64,000 nt of DNA, from assembly GCF_003316845.1 (NCBI RefSeq), contig NZ_QMIK01000004.1, positions 558,001 to 622,000 on the forward strand, given 5' to 3'. Positions within the stretch are counted from its first letter, which is position 1. Each line of letters begins with the position of its first letter. The DNA comes from Cognataquiflexum aquatile (lineage in GTDB: Bacteria; Bacteroidota; Bacteroidia; Cytophagales; Cyclobacteriaceae). The notes below the pieces were generated by a model, which was not told where the DNA came from, searched no databases, and was given only the letters and a program-made list of their open reading frames with translations. The position numbers and the translations under genes were made by a program. This document shows, one piece after another, positions 17,556 through 26,386 of this stretch.

Positions 17556-19835
17556 ATGAAACGCTGTTTTTCCTTTCTCTTATTATTTTCAGTTTTGATG
17601 GTTTCATGTCAGTTGGATGAGATGGAAGAAACTGTGGATGATCTGCTCGATAAACCAGTCCTTGAAGGGCAAATGTTAGGAAAAATCAAGTTTCCTGAAC
17701 GGTTCCCAATGGATACAACAGGCATCAAGGTTGTCTCTTCTCAATCTGATACGCACCTAGATAGGGCTGTCTTTGTCATAGATACTATCGGAAATTTCTC
17801 CACACTCTATTTGACCAATAAAAGTGATGAGATCATTATGATGCGGTACAATTATCCTGGTCAAGTTGATAATGATATCTCCGTAGAATCCACAGCTTTG
17901 GCCATGTTTATGGCGGACCCAATAGTGGTTTCTCTTACATCCTCTGCCCGAACCGGATTAATCGCCCAAATAGTTTCCACTCCGGATTATGGCGCTTTTG
18001 TGCAGGAAGTTTCCAAAACAATAATTTCAGGTAAGCCAATTACTGATCCTTCAAACCTCGAATTGGCGCGATCTTTAGGACAGGTATTCAAAACTGCCTC
18101 AAACTTAAGGCTACAATCAGATAGGGATTTTGATAAGCCAATAATCTTTAGGACCCAGGTGTCAGGTTCAGTTTTATTCGAAAACAATAATGTTGCCCAC
18201 AATTATGCAGTTGGGATCTACAAAAGAGGCCATGCAGCAGCGGTGAATAGTTTTGTAATTAAAGGTACCCCAATGATGGCAGAATCGTATTCCGATGCCA
18301 TAGCAGGAATTTTTAAATCGGGAGACAGTTCTCCGGATAAAAAAGATTTTTTTTTCACAGAAGATGGTTTTTATGATATCAAAGTAAAATCAGGCTTTGG
18401 TTTGGATAATTCTAACTCTGAGTTTAAACAAGCATTAAAGGAAAATGCAATAGAATATGTAAAAAATCTTGTGGTGAATCAAGTTCCGGATATTGAACAA
18501 GATTGCCTTGAATCTATAAGTGAAAGCATTTTAAAAAATGTAGAAAGTCAAAGTGCTAATTTCAAAACCCAAAATCCTTCTGAATATATAAAAGCCCTAG
18601 GTGATATTGCCGTTGAGGTGTTGAAGTCTAACCAAGATATTATACAGACCTGCTCCCCTCAAAACTCCAATTTTCTGGGAAATTTTGGGCAATTGATTAA
18701 TTTTTCGAATTTATCCTGGCAATTCGGTAATCAAATGAATACAAGTGCCCAATTGCATGATTTGTTAAAATCCAAAGCATCAATTGATACCTGTTTTAGA
18801 ATTTTTGATAAAAAACTGATCAGCTGTCGATGGTATAAAATGGTTTTTGCGGGCAACGAAAATGAGGGAAGGGAAGTTTCTCAGGAGGAAGTTGTCGATT
18901 TTATCGATGGGGAAAAACAACAATTCAATATAGTATTTGATGATTCAGGCTTAAAGGATAATGAACTTATCTTATCCCAAGTAAAAGTTGGGAATGTCAG
19001 TAATAAGGATATTTCAGTTCAATTGAAGTATGAGAATACGCATTTTTCAATAAGTCTTACCGCAGCAAATCCTGAGGGGCTCACGACTACTTTTGACATT
19101 ACTTACAAAGGAATAATGGTACAGACTTTCAATGCAGGGCTTTTCCATAATGCCAAAGATTTTGTAGTGGAGATAAGCACTTACCATCCTGAATTGTCAA
19201 AAGTAAAACCTGTTATTACCTTAAAGCCAAATGACAAATTAACCTTACCAACGGGATTAAAGGAATACATAAGGTTAAAATATAAGGGGGAGTATGTAAA
19301 AATTGAGTTTCAACATGATGCGGCAGGTTACCTTTTCGGTTTTGGACTCTATCCAATCATTGCGGAAGATCATCAGATAGGAAAATATACAATGACCTTT
19401 CCAATCATAATAGGTGGCGAATATAAAATCATAAAATTTCCGATTGACTTGACGTTAACCAATGAAATCTATCGCAAAATCGTTGGAAAAACTATCACAG
19501 GAGATTTCCATAGATATGGATATAAGAACATGAAAATTTTATTTCGTGAAGATAAGACCGGGACTTTAGCTTTCGAAAATGGTCAACTGTATAGTACTTT
19601 TAATTATTTTTTCAATTCCGGTGGTGGCCATTTTGCACACATTTATCATGGTTGTTTTGGAATTAGCCCGGATGTCGACCAAAGGATTATTGGTGTAATT
19701 AGCTTGAGTTCTTTTTTCCCGTGGCAAACTCTCATCTTCCTTTTTGAAGACGGAACAATAAGGGCCGGTTCCCATCCTGAAATATGTTTACCACCACCGG
19801 GTACTAGCTTGGATAGAATTGATTACCGATTTTAA
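17556..19835 (+). CDS. Large lipoprotein of unknown function
   Basis: 759 residues. The signal peptide ends in the lipobox LMVSC with Cys18, so it is lipid-anchored; the following acidic residues (QLDEMEE) resemble Bacteroidota surface lipoprotein signals. An N-terminal segment of about 45-120 looks like an Ig/carboxypeptidase-regulatory-like beta domain. The centre (about 290-400) is helical, and beta-rich segments with repeated FDITYKG and FNAGLFHN motifs follow. The C-terminus ends LPPPGTSLDRIDYRF. A similar FNA.[V/L]F.N motif is found in the next gene (19996), hinting at a shared domain. No enzyme motif was recognised. Confidence 0.7.
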   Translation: MKRCFSFLLLFSVLMVSCQLDEMEETVDDLLDKPVLEGQMLGKIKFPERFPMDTTGIKVVSSQSDTHLDRAVFVIDTIGNFSTLYLTNKSDEIIMMRYNYPGQVDNDISVESTALAMFMADPIVVSLTSSARTGLIAQIVSTPDYGAFVQEVSKTIISGKPITDPSNLELARSLGQVFKTASNLRLQSDRDFDKPIIFRTQVSGSVLFENNNVAHNYAVGIYKRGHAAAVNSFVIKGTPMMAESYSDAIAGIFKSGDSSPDKKDFFFTEDGFYDIKVKSGFGLDNSNSEFKQALKENAIEYVKNLVVNQVPDIEQDCLESISESILKNVESQSANFKTQNPSEYIKALGDIAVEVLKSNQDIIQTCSPQNSNFLGNFGQLINFSNLSWQFGNQMNTSAQLHDLLKSKASIDTCFRIFDKKLISCRWYKMVFAGNENEGREVSQEEVVDFIDGEKQQFNIVFDDSGLKDNELILSQVKVGNVSNKDISVQLKYENTHFSISLTAANPEGLTTTFDITYKGIMVQTFNAGLFHNAKDFVVEISTYHPELSKVKPVITLKPNDKLTLPTGLKEYIRLKYKGEYVKIEFQHDAAGYLFGFGLYPIIAEDHQIGKYTMTFPIIIGGEYKIIKFPIDLTLTNEIYRKIVGKTITGDFHRYGYKNMKILFREDKTGTLAFENGQLYSTFNYFFNSGGGHFAHIYHGCFGISPDVDQRIIGVISLSSFFPWQTLIFLFEDGTIRAGSHPEICLPPPGTSLDRIDYRF

Positions 19836-19864
19836 TTAATGAATCTTTCGCTCTGGTTTTTTCC

Positions 19865-19897
19865 AAGTTAAAATTTTCTTTAATACCAATCTCCTAA
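19865..19897 (+). promoter_or_regulatory. Weak, degenerate LytTR-like site
   Basis: CCAATCTCC at 19886 followed by TAA resembles the last repeats of the four good arrays and lies 110 bp before the next gene. A poor match AAGTTAAAA is 21 bp upstream; a third repeat is not recognisable. Confidence 0.25.
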
Positions 19898-19995
19898 TAA
19901 ATAGTCCAGATGATAATTCAGAATAAGATTATTGGTTTTCAATAGATTATAAGAGAGTTAAAAATTAACCTATCCATTCTTCCAAACCAAAAGCC

Positions 19996-21762
19996 ATGAA
20001 AAAGCTATCATTCTTTGTTTGCTCAATAGTCATTTTTTTATTGGCAGGTTGCCACATATTTGAAGATAAGACCGATCAAGCTGATAAAATTGATGAGGGC
20101 GAACCGGTTCAGGTGGAGAATCAGGACCTGAATTTTTCCGTTTTTGAAATTGTCACCCTTAACCTTGGTGGTCAGGTTTTTACCAAGGGTCAAAAACAAG
20201 GAAAAACACTTGAAGGAGAAAAAATAGATTTAATGATCGAGGAAAATTCAGTGACTTTTATAGTTCCCAGACTCAAAGAGGGTAGCCACAAGGTAGTTTT
20301 TACCGAAAAAAACAAACCTTACAATATTTCTTTTGAAGTAAAACCCCATGACCTCAAAATGCTGCCCGCTACTTATTTGGAATCCTACCAGAAAAAATTC
20401 CAAGAGCAAATAGCAGCTCTTGAAAAGGGGAAAAGCCTGTTTTCTGAGGAAAAAAGCACCGCATTGGAGAAAGATATAAAAGTTTTGAAAAAACAGTTCG
20501 AAGATCAATTTGCTAAAGCTGCTTTATTGAACGAAAGCGAACTTGAGGATATGGCCTTTTTCTTTGAAGCGAATGAAGAATCTATTGAATATCTTTTTAA
20601 ACCAATTATAGGATCCGATGCTTCAAATCCAGATGCGGGTCAAATCGATAATATTGAAGCCACAGGAAAGATTATCATGGTTGCATTCCCGAATCAAGCT
20701 TCCAAGTTTGTAGAGCAAATTCCAAAATTTGAACCCATTTTTTCCGTTGGCTTTAAAGCGGCAGCTAGTGTTCCTGAAATCGGAAATTCTGCAGGTGCAG
20801 CAGTAGGTATGGGCCTGGCCATTGGCGGCCTTTTATTGGATTTTAAAGAACTGTTTGCTGAAATTGAGGCCAGATCTGATTTGGCCCGGACTATCGACGA
20901 TGCCATATTAACCGGCAACCTGCGGGCCGATTATCTGTTTGAGAACGACAAGACCCGGGAATTAATTGTTTCGATGAAATATCGGACTTTGTCCCGCCAA
21001 GATCAAAATTCTTCGATTCCCTTTATCCGGGACTATTTGGCCAGCTTCAAATCTTTTTTGGTTACATGGGAGAACCTCAACTCAAAAATCTCATTGGGAT
21101 TAGAATTTTCTCCAACTGACCCAACTACTTTATCCACCTTCAATTCCAAACCCTTCAAAGTTCACAGTGACTATTTGAGCCTTTCTAGTATTTCCAACCC
21201 AAAAGTTACCGGTGAGTTAAAGAAGGAAAACGGCAAACTTTTACTCATTTTCAAAACTTCAGAGGAGGATGCCCAGGAATTTGAATTCAGGTTAAGTTAT
21301 GAAAATCAGGATTTTGGGAAATTAACAAGCGAGTTCAATGCCGCAGTTTTTAATAATGGCTGCAAGGTTAAGTTAGAATTGACAGACTATAACATCCTGA
21401 CTGCGACAGCCACAGGATATGGTCCTTTCCGGTTTGAATGGTCAACATTCTTGGATGAAATAGCTGCAAAATCCCATAAAATCACTGCACCAAGGACGGG
21501 AAATTATTCCGTGACCGTCACAGACCAAAATGGCTGCAAATCACAAGCCTCTTTAAATGTTCCATGTAAACTTAAAATGGAGGTTATTCAAACTGGCAAT
21601 AATGTTGAAATCAAAGTTTTGGATGGACTTCCGCCATTTAAATATTTTTGGACCGGTGGATCAAACCTACCGGAACAAAAGAATCTGCCAAATGGAAACT
21701 ACAATGTGACAGTCCAAGATGGTATGGGTTGTTCTGTATCAAAAACTTTCAGAATTGGCTAA
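19996..21762 (+). CDS. Lipoprotein with coiled coil and SprB-like C-terminal repeats
   Basis: 588 residues. The signal peptide ends LLAGC (Cys19), so it is a lipoprotein, with an acidic stretch after it. Residues about 125-180 form a charged coiled coil. Around 260-290 is a Gly/Ala-rich hydrophobic stretch (GAAVGMGLAIGGLLLDF). The last ~140 residues hold two SprB-like modules ending NYSVTVTDQNGCKSQASL and NYNVTVQDGMGCSVSKTF, the repeat found in gliding adhesin SprB and many surface proteins. The combination of amphipathic centre and adhesin-like tail suggests a surface-exposed protein. Function unknown. Confidence 0.75.
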   Translation: MKKLSFFVCSIVIFLLAGCHIFEDKTDQADKIDEGEPVQVENQDLNFSVFEIVTLNLGGQVFTKGQKQGKTLEGEKIDLMIEENSVTFIVPRLKEGSHKVVFTEKNKPYNISFEVKPHDLKMLPATYLESYQKKFQEQIAALEKGKSLFSEEKSTALEKDIKVLKKQFEDQFAKAALLNESELEDMAFFFEANEESIEYLFKPIIGSDASNPDAGQIDNIEATGKIIMVAFPNQASKFVEQIPKFEPIFSVGFKAAASVPEIGNSAGAAVGMGLAIGGLLLDFKELFAEIEARSDLARTIDDAILTGNLRADYLFENDKTRELIVSMKYRTLSRQDQNSSIPFIRDYLASFKSFLVTWENLNSKISLGLEFSPTDPTTLSTFNSKPFKVHSDYLSLSSISNPKVTGELKKENGKLLLIFKTSEEDAQEFEFRLSYENQDFGKLTSEFNAAVFNNGCKVKLELTDYNILTATATGYGPFRFEWSTFLDEIAAKSHKITAPRTGNYSVTVTDQNGCKSQASLNVPCKLKMEVIQTGNNVEIKVLDGLPPFKYFWTGGSNLPEQKNLPNGNYNVTVQDGMGCSVSKTFRIG

Positions 21763-21792
21763 CGAGATAATCCTGAATTGTTTGCGACAAAA

Positions 21793-21846
21793 CCGAATTC
21801 CCTTGTATTACCTCCACTTTCTAGCCGGTGTAAGCCGATAACTAAG
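21793..21846 (+). promoter_or_regulatory. LytTR-type operator array 4 (three repeats, 21-bp period)
   Basis: CCGAATTCC at 21793, CCACTTTCT at 21814 and CCGATAACT at 21835, exact 21-bp spacing, with a half-register copy CCGGTGTAA at 21825 as in array 1. The last repeat lies 128 bp before the lipoprotein start at 21963. Confidence 0.75.
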
Positions 21847-21962
21847 TTGTAGTCGTTTTCCCTCTTTTTCCATAGTAGCTTTCTTTTACAAATTTTCGAT
21901 TTTATGGATTTGAGAATTTATGGGATTCGTCTATTCAATCAACTTTAAAGCTATTCTTCCCT

Positions 21963-22430
21963 ATGAAATTCATTCTTAAAAAATGCTATTTCTTGTTACT
22001 CGCAGTCGTTTTTGCCTGTGGCGTTCCTCCGGAAGAGCCAAGTGTCTTAGACCTTGAGGGTAGTCCAGGCAATCCACGCTTCAACCTCCAATTTACAAAC
22101 CATGAAAATGTGGATCTTGACCTGATAGTCCAGACTCCTGGCGGGAGTTTGATTTACTGGGAAAATCCCTCTGCAGAAAATGGCATATTGGATCTAGACT
22201 GTTTTTGTGGGGATTGTGAAAATGGGCCCAATGAAAACATTTTTTGGGAAGATGGTTCAGCACCAAGTGGAACATACACTTTTTGGGTCAATTACTTCCA
22301 AAGTTGTAACGGAAACAATGAGCCTACAGAATACACTTTGCATGTCGTAAAAAACAATAAGATAATCGATACTAAAAAGGGTGTTCTCGAATCCGGGGCT
22401 ACCACAACATGGACACATATTCAACCCTAA
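21963..22430 (+). CDS. DUF2135/YfaP-like lipoprotein
   Basis: 155 residues. Lipoprotein signal ending VVFACG (Cys20). The mature part has NVDLDLIVQTPGGSLIYW, then GILDLDC, ENIFWEDGSAPSGTYTFWVNYF and YTLHVV, the beta-sandwich pattern of DUF2135/YfaP domains. Four cysteines in DCFCGDCENG and SCNGN could bind metal or form disulfides. First gene of a three-gene operon: the next starts 6 bp after its stop, the third 6 bp after the second. Confidence 0.8.
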   Translation: MKFILKKCYFLLLAVVFACGVPPEEPSVLDLEGSPGNPRFNLQFTNHENVDLDLIVQTPGGSLIYWENPSAENGILDLDCFCGDCENGPNENIFWEDGSAPSGTYTFWVNYFQSCNGNNEPTEYTLHVVKNNKIIDTKKGVLESGATTTWTHIQP

Positions 22431-22436
22431 ATACTT

Positions 22437-23330
22437 ATGAAAACCTCTCTTTGCATAGTTTTGGTCATGTTTTTCACTTCTGTGACGGCCAATTCTCAGG
22501 ACATCATTTACAAAAGGAATCTGGAAGAAATCAAAGTTTCAATCATGGAAATTGATTCCCTGATATTGAAATATAAAATCTATGATTTTGCTGAAAGTCC
22601 TGTCTTTACGATCAAGAAATCCGAAGTGGCGAAGGTCATGTTTGAAAACGGATCTGTCATGTATTTCGAATCTGTCACAAAATCAATTCCGGTTGCTGTG
22701 GATACAGCCGCGATTTTAGCACAAAAATTAGCGATGGACACGATTCCTGTTGCCAAAAGTAAAGGAGATTCCGAGGAAGAAGCCGACAAAGTCAAAGAGA
22801 AAAGAAGGGCTTCAGGAGGAGGTTTTGGGGTCAAAGGCGGATTGAATTATAATTCCAACGGAGACTACTTTAATGATGCGCAGGTCGTTTTCGGAGACCC
22901 GATGAAAAACCTGGGATTCCATGCCGGTTTTTTTGGAAAGGTAAAGCTAGGACCATTTTACCTGCGACCGGAGTTGGTTTACAGCCAACTTAAAACGGAA
23001 CTTGACAACGAAGTTTTTTTAACACGAAGGATAGATGCGCCGGTGTTATTGGGTTTTGGAATATTCAGGCAATTCATCAGTGTGTTTGCGGGACCTTCCT
23101 TTCATTATAGGCTTGATGATGACCTCAACAACATTTCGATTTCAGATGTTTCCAATAATTTCAATGTCGGCTACCAAATGGGATTCGCTGTCAATATTGG
23201 AAAAGTGGGAGTTGACCTCAGATATGAAAGGGAATTGGTGGGAAAGGAATTCGACTTCAATCAGGTTGTAACCGGAACGGGGGAGTTTAACTTTCAGCAA
23301 TTGATCCTAGGTGTTTATTTTAAATTCTAA
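22437..23330 (+). CDS. Outer-membrane beta-barrel protein (PorT-like family)
   Basis: 297 residues. A signal peptide (cleavage near ANSQ) is followed by a ~60-residue domain (DIIYKRNLEEIKVSIMEIDS and VAKVMFENGSVMYFE) similar to the leading domains of some Bacteroidota OMPs. A charged linker SKGDSEEEADKVKEKRRASGG follows, then a barrel of about eight strands starting GFGVKGGLNYNSNGDY and ending with the aromatic LILGVYFKF typical of OMP C-termini. Lies between the lipoprotein and the PEGA-repeat gene, 6 bp from each, so the three probably work together at the envelope. Confidence 0.82.
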   Translation: MKTSLCIVLVMFFTSVTANSQDIIYKRNLEEIKVSIMEIDSLILKYKIYDFAESPVFTIKKSEVAKVMFENGSVMYFESVTKSIPVAVDTAAILAQKLAMDTIPVAKSKGDSEEEADKVKEKRRASGGGFGVKGGLNYNSNGDYFNDAQVVFGDPMKNLGFHAGFFGKVKLGPFYLRPELVYSQLKTELDNEVFLTRRIDAPVLLGFGIFRQFISVFAGPSFHYRLDDDLNNISISDVSNNFNVGYQMGFAVNIGKVGVDLRYERELVGKEFDFNQVVTGTGEFNFQQLILGVYFKF

Positions 23331-23336
23331 CCAGAT

Positions 23337-24683
23337 ATGAGAACTTACATCAATAAAATGAGTCGATTTTTTTTAAGCTGCCTATTTATTCTTTCTCTGC
23401 CTTTCTATCTGCAGGCCCAGAATAAAATCAAGATAAGTTGCAACCATGACGACGCCATTATATCAAAAGTTGATGATGCGTCAGATGCTGCATTGACCCG
23501 TTTGGGCATCGGTACAGTGGATTTCAAACTTGAAAAGGATTCCAAAAATAAGCTTTTGGTGACCAAAGACGGATATGAACCGGTTTATGTGGAGTTTCCC
23601 AAAACTGACAAATATGAAAAGGAACACCTTGTACTCCTCGAAAACAGAGAGGTCCTGATCGAATCTGACCATGAGGACGCTATGATATTTAGTGGCGATG
23701 CGCACGTTGGCACCAAAACAGCGAAAATAATCATTCCTAAGGATGAATCGGTCACTGTCTTTGTCAATAAGAGTGGATACGTTACCCAGAAGTTTGAATT
23801 CCATAACAAACCCGATAGCCAATCCCCACCCATCAAACAGGCGGTACTATTGAAAGACAGAATTGTCAATCTTGAAAATCTACCTGAAGGCGCATTGGTC
23901 GCCATAGGTGATGGAGAGCCTTTGCAGAAAATTTCAAAAATTGAAGTTCCTTTTGGCAAATGTGTAGAAGTCCACATCAGTAAAGAGGGTTTTGCAGGTG
24001 TTACAAAGGAGTTCTGCAATATGGCAGGAGCGGACAATGCACCTCCCATCAATCAAAAAGTGGTGATGGATGACCGGGTTGTCAAGATAAGTGCGAGCCC
24101 GGAAGATGCTTCCATCGCTTTGAATGGAAAAATGGAAGGTTTTGGAAGCTTGGAAATAATAATCCTCAAGGGTAAATGTCAGAGGATTACAATTACCAAG
24201 GATGGTTTTATCACCTTTTCCAAAAATTATTGTAATCAGCCAAATTCTGAGGCATTGCCGGTGTTGGAAGATGTTGTACTCTTGGAAGATGAGGCATACG
24301 GTTCATCTTTGCTATCCGAAAAAATCAACACAAGATTACCCTTGGCCACGAGGGCCTCAATTTCTTCTGCCGATGCATGGAAAATACTAATTTCCATTGT
24401 TACCAAAGAGTTTGATGTTTTGGAAACTGTGGATTTTAATGCCGGTTATTTGATCACAGCCTGGAAGCAGGATGTATTTAATGAGGAGACCTTTACCATT
24501 AGATCGCGGGTAATTATCACCAACAATGGCGATACATCAGAAAATAATTATTCGGTCAAAATGGTTTCTCAGTATGCAAATGGTGCTGCTGATGAGATGG
24601 AGGACAGCGATTTTAAAGATTGGAACAGAATTTTGAAAAAATATTATGACATCTTGGATGAAATAGAAATGCGTTTGCAATAA
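23337..24683 (+). CDS. Exported protein with PEGA-like repeats
   Basis: 448 residues with a signal peptide (LSLPFYLQAQ). Four or five repeats of about 70 residues follow, each with a V.I.…DA.I….G pattern, a K or G turn, V.V.K.GYV/FAG/FIT and a hydrophobic end VVLLEDE or VVMDDR. This is the layout of PEGA-like surface domains. The last ~110 residues are a separate domain (ADAWKILISIVTKEFDVLETVDFNAGYLITAW) followed by a helical end. Each repeat carries a Cys or Asn-rich turn. Last gene of the 21963 operon; its stop codon lies in the loop of the terminator hairpin. Confidence 0.78.
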   Translation: MRTYINKMSRFFLSCLFILSLPFYLQAQNKIKISCNHDDAIISKVDDASDAALTRLGIGTVDFKLEKDSKNKLLVTKDGYEPVYVEFPKTDKYEKEHLVLLENREVLIESDHEDAMIFSGDAHVGTKTAKIIIPKDESVTVFVNKSGYVTQKFEFHNKPDSQSPPIKQAVLLKDRIVNLENLPEGALVAIGDGEPLQKISKIEVPFGKCVEVHISKEGFAGVTKEFCNMAGADNAPPINQKVVMDDRVVKISASPEDASIALNGKMEGFGSLEIIILKGKCQRITITKDGFITFSKNYCNQPNSEALPVLEDVVLLEDEAYGSSLLSEKINTRLPLATRASISSADAWKILISIVTKEFDVLETVDFNAGYLITAWKQDVFNEETFTIRSRVIITNNGDTSENNYSVKMVSQYANGAADEMEDSDFKDWNRILKKYYDILDEIEMRLQ

Positions 24684-24700
24684 AGCAAACGCATTCATTT
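24668..24700. terminator. Terminator hairpin overlapping the stop codon
   Basis: AATGCGTTTGC (24668-24678) and GCAAACGCATT (24685-24695) form an 11-bp stem. The TAA stop of the PEGA-repeat gene (24681-24683) is in the 6-base loop. Only a weak T-run follows on either strand, so it may serve both convergent genes. Confidence 0.65.
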
Positions 24701-24748
24701 TCACAATACATTCAATTGAATAGGAGGTTATTGATTCAATGCTTTTTC

Positions 24749-26149
24749 TTACAAATACTTACTTTTCACCACCATCAATTTTTCTCTGGTCATTTCTTTC
24801 ATGGAATAGGGGATACCTCCCATACCTTCACCGGAAGTGTCTCTTCCACCAAATGGCATCCAATCCACCCTGAATGCTGTGTGGTCATTGACCATCACCG
24901 CGTTTGCATTGAGTTTTTGGACGGTATCGAAGGCAATGTCCAAGTCTTTGGTAAAAACTGCTGCCTGAAAATGATATGGAAGGGAATTTGCCAGTTTTAT
25001 GGCCTCATCTCTGTCGGAATATGGATACACGCTGACAACGGGTCCAAATATTTCTTCTTTGGACACTTTGGCTTCCTGTGAAGGGTTCCAAACGACCGTT
25101 GGCTCAAAACATGTTTCCGATATTCTCTTGCCCCCGCAAAGGATTTCGCCACCTTGTTTTATGGCTTCATTAACCCATTCCTCGATTCTGTACACTTCTT
25201 TAGGCAAAATCAGCGGACCAACTTCTGTCTTTGGGTCCAAAGGATCGCCTACAATTAATTTCTTGGCTGACTTGGCAATTTCATCTGCCAACTTTCGGGC
25301 GATGGATTCATGGGCAAAAATCCTCTGAACAGATACGCAGACTTGTCCGGCATGATAAAAACCTCCTTTGACCAACGCAGGTACCATTTCTTTGAAATCA
25401 GCATCAGGCTCAACGATCACAGGGGCAGCGCCACCATGTTCCAAGGCACAGCGGGTCCCTGGAGAGAGTTTTGACTTCAGGTACCAACCGACTTTTGCCG
25501 AACCTATGAATGACAAATAATTTACCCTAGAATCTGTAACCAATGCTTCTGAGTTTTCATTATCTAGGATCAAAGGCTGAACCCATCCTTCAGGAACACC
25601 TGCTTCTTCAAGGATTTTGACGAAAGCCAGACAGGACATCGGTGTCGTAGATGCCGGTTTGATAATTACCGGACAGCCTGCCGCAAATGCTGTCACCGTC
25701 TGATGGACAATAAGGTTTAACGGATGGTTGAAGGCTGAAATGGAAACTACCACCCCGATCGGTTCACGCATGGTGAAGGCCAACCTGTTGACAGAGGCTT
25801 GAGTCAATCCCATCGGGATCTGATGTCCGGTCAATCTGCCGATTTCTTCGGAAGCTATTTTTACACCGTTGATGGCGCGGAAGATTTCTACCTTGGAATC
25901 TTGATAAGGTTTGCCACCTTCTTTGGTTGCGGTTATGGTCAATTCCTCTATTTTGGATTTCATCAAATCTCCGACCTTTTCTAAGATTGCTATTTTTTGA
26001 TGGGAAGGAATCCATTTTTTTCTATCCTGAAAAAGTGAATTGGCTTTTTCCAAAGCTATTTCAACTTCCTTCTTTCCATCCATTGGAATTTCGCCTAGGA
26101 GACTTTGGTCAAATGGCGAAAATACTTTTAGCATCAAGGAGGTTTTCAT
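24749..26149 (-). CDS. Aldehyde dehydrogenase family protein
   Basis: 466 residues, the normal ALDH length. The oxyanion-hole Asn141 is in SISAFNHPLN, NAD-binding Lys164 in VIIKPAS, the general-base Glu237 in LEHGGAAPVIV and the catalytic Cys271 in HAGQVCVSVQRIF. EIFGPV near 370 and MPFGGRDTSGEG at the end complete the fold. The usual ELGG reads EHGG here, seen in some lactaldehyde/phosphonoacetaldehyde-dehydrogenase-like subfamilies; the substrate is not determined. It is a single gene, divergent from the M15 peptidase gene. Confidence 0.93.
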   Translation of the reverse strand: MKTSLMLKVFSPFDQSLLGEIPMDGKKEVEIALEKANSLFQDRKKWIPSHQKIAILEKVGDLMKSKIEELTITATKEGGKPYQDSKVEIFRAINGVKIASEEIGRLTGHQIPMGLTQASVNRLAFTMREPIGVVVSISAFNHPLNLIVHQTVTAFAAGCPVIIKPASTTPMSCLAFVKILEEAGVPEGWVQPLILDNENSEALVTDSRVNYLSFIGSAKVGWYLKSKLSPGTRCALEHGGAAPVIVEPDADFKEMVPALVKGGFYHAGQVCVSVQRIFAHESIARKLADEIAKSAKKLIVGDPLDPKTEVGPLILPKEVYRIEEWVNEAIKQGGEILCGGKRISETCFEPTVVWNPSQEAKVSKEEIFGPVVSVYPYSDRDEAIKLANSLPYHFQAAVFTKDLDIAFDTVQKLNANAVMVNDHTAFRVDWMPFGGRDTSGEGMGGIPYSMKEMTREKLMVVKSKYL

Positions 26150-26386
26150 AAAGCGTAAATTTGGTTTATGTATTCAATATTGTTGTAGGATGGTTGGATT
26201 CCAAATCGGACAAGAAGAAACTGTTTGTTCGGTGATTTTTCATTTTATTATTTTCAAAATTAAAATCTGCCATTTTTAATATTATATGTCAAAAGTTTAT
26301 AGAATGACCAATTATTGGTATAATATTTTTAAATTTAGCTCTACACAAACATATTTTTAGAATTTACAACTTTACAAAATTCCATT

